Below are positions 60,668 to 64,000 of a DNA stretch of 64,000 nucleotides, piece by piece. Position numbers and translations under genes: made by a program. Origin of the DNA: Spirochaetia bacterium UBA5763 (lineage in GTDB: Bacteria > Spirochaetota > UBA4802 > UBA5550); contig DIEX01000009.1 of assembly GCA_002418835.1 (NCBI GenBank), positions 1-64,000 on the forward strand, written 5' to 3'. Numbering within the stretch: position 1 is the stretch's first letter; every line of letters begins with the position of its first letter. The notes beneath the pieces were generated by a model, which ran no database searches, was not told the DNA's origin, and was given only the letters and a program-made list of their open reading frames with translations.

Positions 60668-60705
60668 AAGCCGGCTTCAGTGGAGCCGGCTTTAATTTAT
60701 TTTTT
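60668..60705 (+). terminator. Rho-independent terminator of leuB
   Basis: AAGCCGGCT (60668-60676) pairs with AGCCGGCTT (60684-60692) around a seven-base loop, then TTAATTTATTTTTT. The T tract overlaps the end of the convergent small gene. Confidence 0.85.
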
Positions 60706-60825
60706 CTGCATCTGCTCGGTCATGACCTTTGCTTTTTCGAAAAGAGCTTCAGCTTCTTTGAAATTTCCCCTTCTCATCTGGTCCATGCCGTTGTTAAACA
60801 GATGATCGATCTCTTTGTTACTCAT
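60697..60825 (-). CDS. Small TPR-like protein (42 residues)
   Basis: MSNKEIDHLFNNGMDQMRRG followed by NFKEAEALFEKAKVMTEQMQKK: two helices with the TPR pattern (GxxxxxxGxFxEAExxFExA). It is short enough to be a single TPR hairpin. AGGAGGGT lies just before the ATG at 60825, a strong ribosome site, so I prefer this start to the longer frame from 60882. The strong Shine-Dalgarno argues that it is translated. Its role is unknown. Confidence 0.7.
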   Translation of the reverse strand: MSNKEIDHLFNNGMDQMRRGNFKEAEALFEKAKVMTEQMQKK

Positions 60826-61100
60826 ATTACCCTCCTGGATCGTTTTTATAATTATCGGCAGGGTTGTTTTTTTTATTAGCAAAAATGGTCAATTTGTTTT
60901 ATTTGTTTATTTTGTATGCTTTATGTTTTAATGCAAAAATTTTTATCCGGATATTTATTCTACCCGATGTATGGGGGGAGATGTTACGAAGCGATGCGAT
61001 GAGCCTGTGGAATCGTGGCAGAGTGGCGATAAAATAAATTGACAATTATGATTTATATAAGGAAGATTTACTCAGATTATTCATTTATTCAGGGGGAGAT

Positions 61101-62909
61101 ATGCCGGAACAGCAGAGCATTGCTTCATATCATGAAATTATCCGGGAACTGGCTGAAATTGAGTCCAGGCTGGAGATGAATATAGACACAACTCTCTGGA
61201 TAAGTGATCCACACGGCGCGGGTGAGCGTTTTGTATCAATTCTCAAAGGGCGTTTCGGCCTTGTGTGGCGTACAGCTTATGAGGCACTCCCTAAAACCTT
61301 CTCCAATGAAAAACTTGAGCACCTTGACAGAATTATTAAAAAAGAGAAATATATTGAAGCTGAAGATTATAATATGGAGAGGCAGGACGTAATTTCAGCA
61401 CTGGTAAATATAATACGCTACAAAGTACAGAATATACAGGACTTTGACCAGATACGCGGAAGTTTTAACCGTGACGTAAAACTCCTTCTGGAAAACCTGA
61501 TACTGAATTTCCCTGTGCCGAACATTGTTTATGAAAATGCAATGATTGCTGATAAGGTTATCTCCTCTCTCTCCAAAATTGTAAAGCAGGTGATACTGGG
61601 GCAGCTTATTGTGCTGGGTGATGTCTTTGACAGGGGCGATGAGCCTGACAAGATCCTCCGCATACTTTCGCAGAAAGATCTTAAGCCCTTTGTTAAATTT
61701 GTCTGGGGGAATCACGATATTCTCTGGATGGGAGCTGCCGCAGGGAACAAGTCCCTCATCGCTGAGGCCCTGAGGATCAGCGTCAGGTACGATAATCTCG
61801 ATTTCCTGAAAAGGCTCAACATAGACATATCGAAGCTCACAGTTCTGTCTGAAAAACTCTATCCGGGAAAGATAACAGGTAATTTTAAGGCAAAGCTTGA
61901 ACTCTCTAGAAAGATGGAGAAGACTCTTGCAATGATTCAGTTCAAGCTGGAGGAGGAAGCTATAAAAAAATACCCGCAGCTTGGTATGGATTCCCGCCTT
62001 AACCTTGAGAAACTCGCTGAACTGATGAAAACAGGACAGACATCAGGTCTTACTGACACTCATTACCCCACACTTATTCTCGATGATCCACTGCGCCTAA
62101 CTGATGAGGAGAGTGAGGTGATCAATGATCTTGTAGAGCAGTTTGTAAAGAGCAAACAGATCCGCAGGCTCATGGAGTACCTCTTTATTGAGGGGAAACT
62201 GTATCATATAAATAATTATATAATGAATATACACGCCCTTGTACCCAGCACAGAGGAGGGTTATTTTGAAGAGCTGTATGGTAAGAAGGGTAAAGAGCTC
62301 CTCGACCATATAGAGATTACAATTAAAGATATTGGGTCCAATTATCTGGAAGGGAAAGAGCAGCAGCCATTTCAGCTTGCCATGATGTTCTATCTCTGGT
62401 GCGGGCCTAAGTCGCCGTTATTCGGTAAAGATGCCATGAAGACCTTTGAGAGATATTTCTACAAAGATAAGGCTGCTCATAAGGAGAATACACTTTACTG
62501 GGGGAGGAATATTCAGAATCCCGATTTTATAAGCAGGCTAATGGATGAATTCAACGTGGAGAGGATTGTTTTCGGGCATACACCCATTGACATAAGCAAG
62601 GGGCAGAAGATTGCCACTCCTGACGGCAGGGCGATAAATATTGACGGCGGCTTTTCCGAAGCTTACCTCAGCCGCGGGCACTCGCTTATTCAGACGCCTT
62701 ATTCATTATACGCCATAATACTCCCTCCGCCTGAAGAGATCATTGATATGCGTAAGAAGAAGGAACCGAACAGGCTGACTTTTGAAATGATAGATACTTT
62801 CCCTGAGCCTAAAAAGGTTAAAGATACCTTCGTGGGAAAACTCCAGTTGAAGAGAAGAGAGTTTCTTCTTGAGGAGCTGAAAAAGTTCAGGGGGATGGAT
62901 GCGGATTAA
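61101..62909 (+). CDS. fbp: Class III fructose-1,6-bisphosphatase
   Basis: 602 residues. It hydrolyses fructose 1,6-bisphosphate in gluconeogenesis. The metallophosphatase motifs are all present: ISDPHGAG (about 35), VLGDVFDRGDEPD (about 174), WGNHDILWMG (about 203) and, near the C terminus, FGHTPIDISKGQK. The length is near that of the Firmicutes class III enzymes (about 640-670), without similarity to class I or II. The ATG follows GGGGGAG. It is monocistronic and its stop lies 16 bases from the stop of the convergent ATPase gene. Confidence 0.93.
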   Translation: MPEQQSIASYHEIIRELAEIESRLEMNIDTTLWISDPHGAGERFVSILKGRFGLVWRTAYEALPKTFSNEKLEHLDRIIKKEKYIEAEDYNMERQDVISALVNIIRYKVQNIQDFDQIRGSFNRDVKLLLENLILNFPVPNIVYENAMIADKVISSLSKIVKQVILGQLIVLGDVFDRGDEPDKILRILSQKDLKPFVKFVWGNHDILWMGAAAGNKSLIAEALRISVRYDNLDFLKRLNIDISKLTVLSEKLYPGKITGNFKAKLELSRKMEKTLAMIQFKLEEEAIKKYPQLGMDSRLNLEKLAELMKTGQTSGLTDTHYPTLILDDPLRLTDEESEVINDLVEQFVKSKQIRRLMEYLFIEGKLYHINNYIMNIHALVPSTEEGYFEELYGKKGKELLDHIEITIKDIGSNYLEGKEQQPFQLAMMFYLWCGPKSPLFGKDAMKTFERYFYKDKAAHKENTLYWGRNIQNPDFISRLMDEFNVERIVFGHTPIDISKGQKIATPDGRAINIDGGFSEAYLSRGHSLIQTPYSLYAIILPPPEEIIDMRKKKEPNRLTFEMIDTFPEPKKVKDTFVGKLQLKRREFLLEELKKFRGMDAD

Positions 62910-62924
62910 GCCATATAATATGGC

Positions 62925-64000
62925 TTAATCTTTTCCGTAGTTCTGCTTTATGTAGTCATCGAGAAAACCCTTCGGGTTTTCCACTGCCTCGCCGGGAACT
63001 GTAAAGCTCTCCAGTTTCATAAGGCGTATACCGTGAAAATAATCACGGAAGAGTTCATCACAGAGATCTCTTACTTTTTTATTCTGTGATTTTGATTTTT
63101 CTGAAATTTTTGTAAAAGCATTATCGTCGAAATTCAGATATATCCCGTGATCGATTAGGAACTCTTTCTGAAATTTTTTAATACCGTCATCAACAATAAG
63201 TCTTTCAAGAACAGCGTCAGTGTTGTTTATAAGCTCCATGTCAACAGTAAGCTTTTTTACGCCTGTTGAGGGGAGTTTCTTCTCAAACTTGATAAGAACT
63301 TTCTCGAATACGCTGAGAAGTCCCCTTGCTCCGGTTTTCTCGTTGTAAGCTCTTGAGGCAAGCTCCATGAGTGCTTCATCTGTGAAGTCCAGGTCTATGC
63401 CGTAAGCCTTAAAATCCATTTTTTTTCCCAGAACAACTGTGCTGTACCTGTTTTTAAGGATTTTATAGAGTCCGTTTACATCAAGTTCATTGAGCATTAC
63501 ATAAACAGGGAGACGTCCCACAAACTCCGACTCAAAGCCGAACTGGATCAGGTCTTCGGTTTTAAGGTTTTTCAGTATCGAGCGGCTCTCCTGAGTTGAG
63601 ACTTTGCTCTTTTCAAAACCGATGCTCTGCATGTTGAGCCTTTTGCCGATTATTTCATTAAGCCCTGCAAAAGCACCTGATACAATAAAGAGTATATTCT
63701 TTGTGCTGATTTTTTTTCTGGATACTTTCCCTGTTCTCTGGGCCTCCATAGCAGCCTCAACCTGCGAAGCGAGATCGTGCGGAGTTTTTAAATCCACGTC
63801 AGAATCCTCCATGAGTTTAAGGAGGTTCCTCTGCACCCCGGTTCTTGATACATCAGGGCCGTGCATGTTTCCTGAAGATGCAATCTTGTCTATCTCATCT
63901 ATGTATATAATTCCGTATTCAGCCCTGGTGACATCTCCGTCAGACTCGTGGACAAGTTCGCGTACAAGGTCTTCAACATCACCTCCAACATAACCAGTTT
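62925..64000 (-). CDS. ClpX-like AAA+ ATPase, 5' part beyond the window
   Basis: Partial: the reading frame continues open to the last base, so the N terminus (zinc finger, Walker A) is not seen. The visible part begins TGYVGGDVEDLVRELVHES, then has the Walker B IIYIDEIDKIA, a VSRTGVQRNLLKLMED block, ILFIVSGAFAGL, FGFESEFVGRLPVY (arginine-finger region) and the sensor-2 TGARGLLSVFEK. These match ClpX. Unlike ClpX, about 100 residues follow (from about LERLIVDDGIKKFQ to NYGKD), so it is a ClpX relative, probably not the canonical unfoldase. Confidence 0.8.
   Translation of the reverse strand, partial: TGYVGGDVEDLVRELVHESDGDVTRAEYGIIYIDEIDKIASSGNMHGPDVSRTGVQRNLLKLMEDSDVDLKTPHDLASQVEAAMEAQRTGKVSRKKISTKNILFIVSGAFAGLNEIIGKRLNMQSIGFEKSKVSTQESRSILKNLKTEDLIQFGFESEFVGRLPVYVMLNELDVNGLYKILKNRYSTVVLGKKMDFKAYGIDLDFTDEALMELASRAYNEKTGARGLLSVFEKVLIKFEKKLPSTGVKKLTVDMELINNTDAVLERLIVDDGIKKFQKEFLIDHGIYLNFDDNAFTKISEKSKSQNKKVRDLCDELFRDYFHGIRLMKLESFTVPGEAVENPKGFLDDYIKQNYGKD

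Overview
The window is a typical, densely coded bacterial chromosome segment, almost certainly from a spirochaete (Spirochaetota) with a free-living or facultatively/strictly anaerobic life style. Evidence for a spirochaete: two tandem FlaA flagellar-sheath genes, a 899-residue GreA with a huge TPR-like N-terminal extension (the spirochaete form), a 7TMR-DISM sensor with a PAS domain and RsbW-like ATPase, and many exported/lipoprotein genes. Evidence for anaerobic metabolism: class III ribonucleotide reductase (NrdD/NrdG), NfnAB ferredoxin:NADP transhydrogenase and a 2-hydroxyacyl-CoA dehydratase-like protein. No phage, transposase, CRISPR array or rRNA was seen.

Layout. 1-6 kb: GntP-type permease, exported ankyrin protein, RidA, small membrane protein, 7TMR-DISM sensor. 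6-10.5 kb (minus strand): M20 peptidase, nucleotidyltransferase/phosphomannomutase-like fusion, atypical signal peptidase. 10.8-15.6 kb: flaA-flaA, strong terminator, greA, four consecutive hairpins, tRNA-Leu(CAG). 15.7-24.6 kb: uncharacterised genes, PurT, a clostripain-like lipoprotein protease, and an 866-residue KaiC-like/PEP-synthase-like protein. 24.8-39.3 kb: a nitrogen and redox block (gdhA, aldehyde dehydrogenase, nfnAB, gltBD) interrupted by three unrelated genes. 39.3-42.4 kb: exported ankyrin, DUF2279-like, OmpA-like and unknown proteins. 42.7-45.7 kb: nrdD, a separate 60-residue glycyl-radical domain, nrdG. 45.7-53.8 kb: unknown exported protein, moaA, TPR lipoprotein, gatA, Prc/Ctp protease, HgdB-like protein, glycosyltransferase. 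53.8-56.1 kb: MlaE-MlaF-MlaD-like lipid transporter whose ATPase has lost every catalytic motif. 56.2-64 kb: DUF4015 hydrolase, chagasin-type inhibitor next to a papain-like protease, leuB, a 42-residue protein, class III FBPase and a ClpX-like ATPase cut by the window end.

How genes work together. GdhA and GltBD make glutamate from ammonium; NfnAB supplies NADPH by electron bifurcation, so the 24.8-39.3 kb block joins nitrogen assimilation to redox balance. NrdD, the detached glycyl-radical domain and NrdG should form one anaerobic ribonucleotide reductase. FlaA1/FlaA2-like proteins coat the periplasmic flagellum. The papain-like protease and its chagasin-like neighbour look like a protease-inhibitor pair.

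The intergenic spaces of the first 27 kb carry a dispersed family of short hairpin repeats bounded by GTCATTCC/GGAATGAC; I did not find the family after about 26.5 kb. Many starts were moved inward from the longest open frame because a Shine-Dalgarno sequence clearly selects an internal ATG. The best candidates for something new are the catalytically dead MlaF-like subunit, the split anaerobic ribonucleotide reductase, the signal peptidase without its lysine and the KaiC-like/PEP-synthase-like protein.
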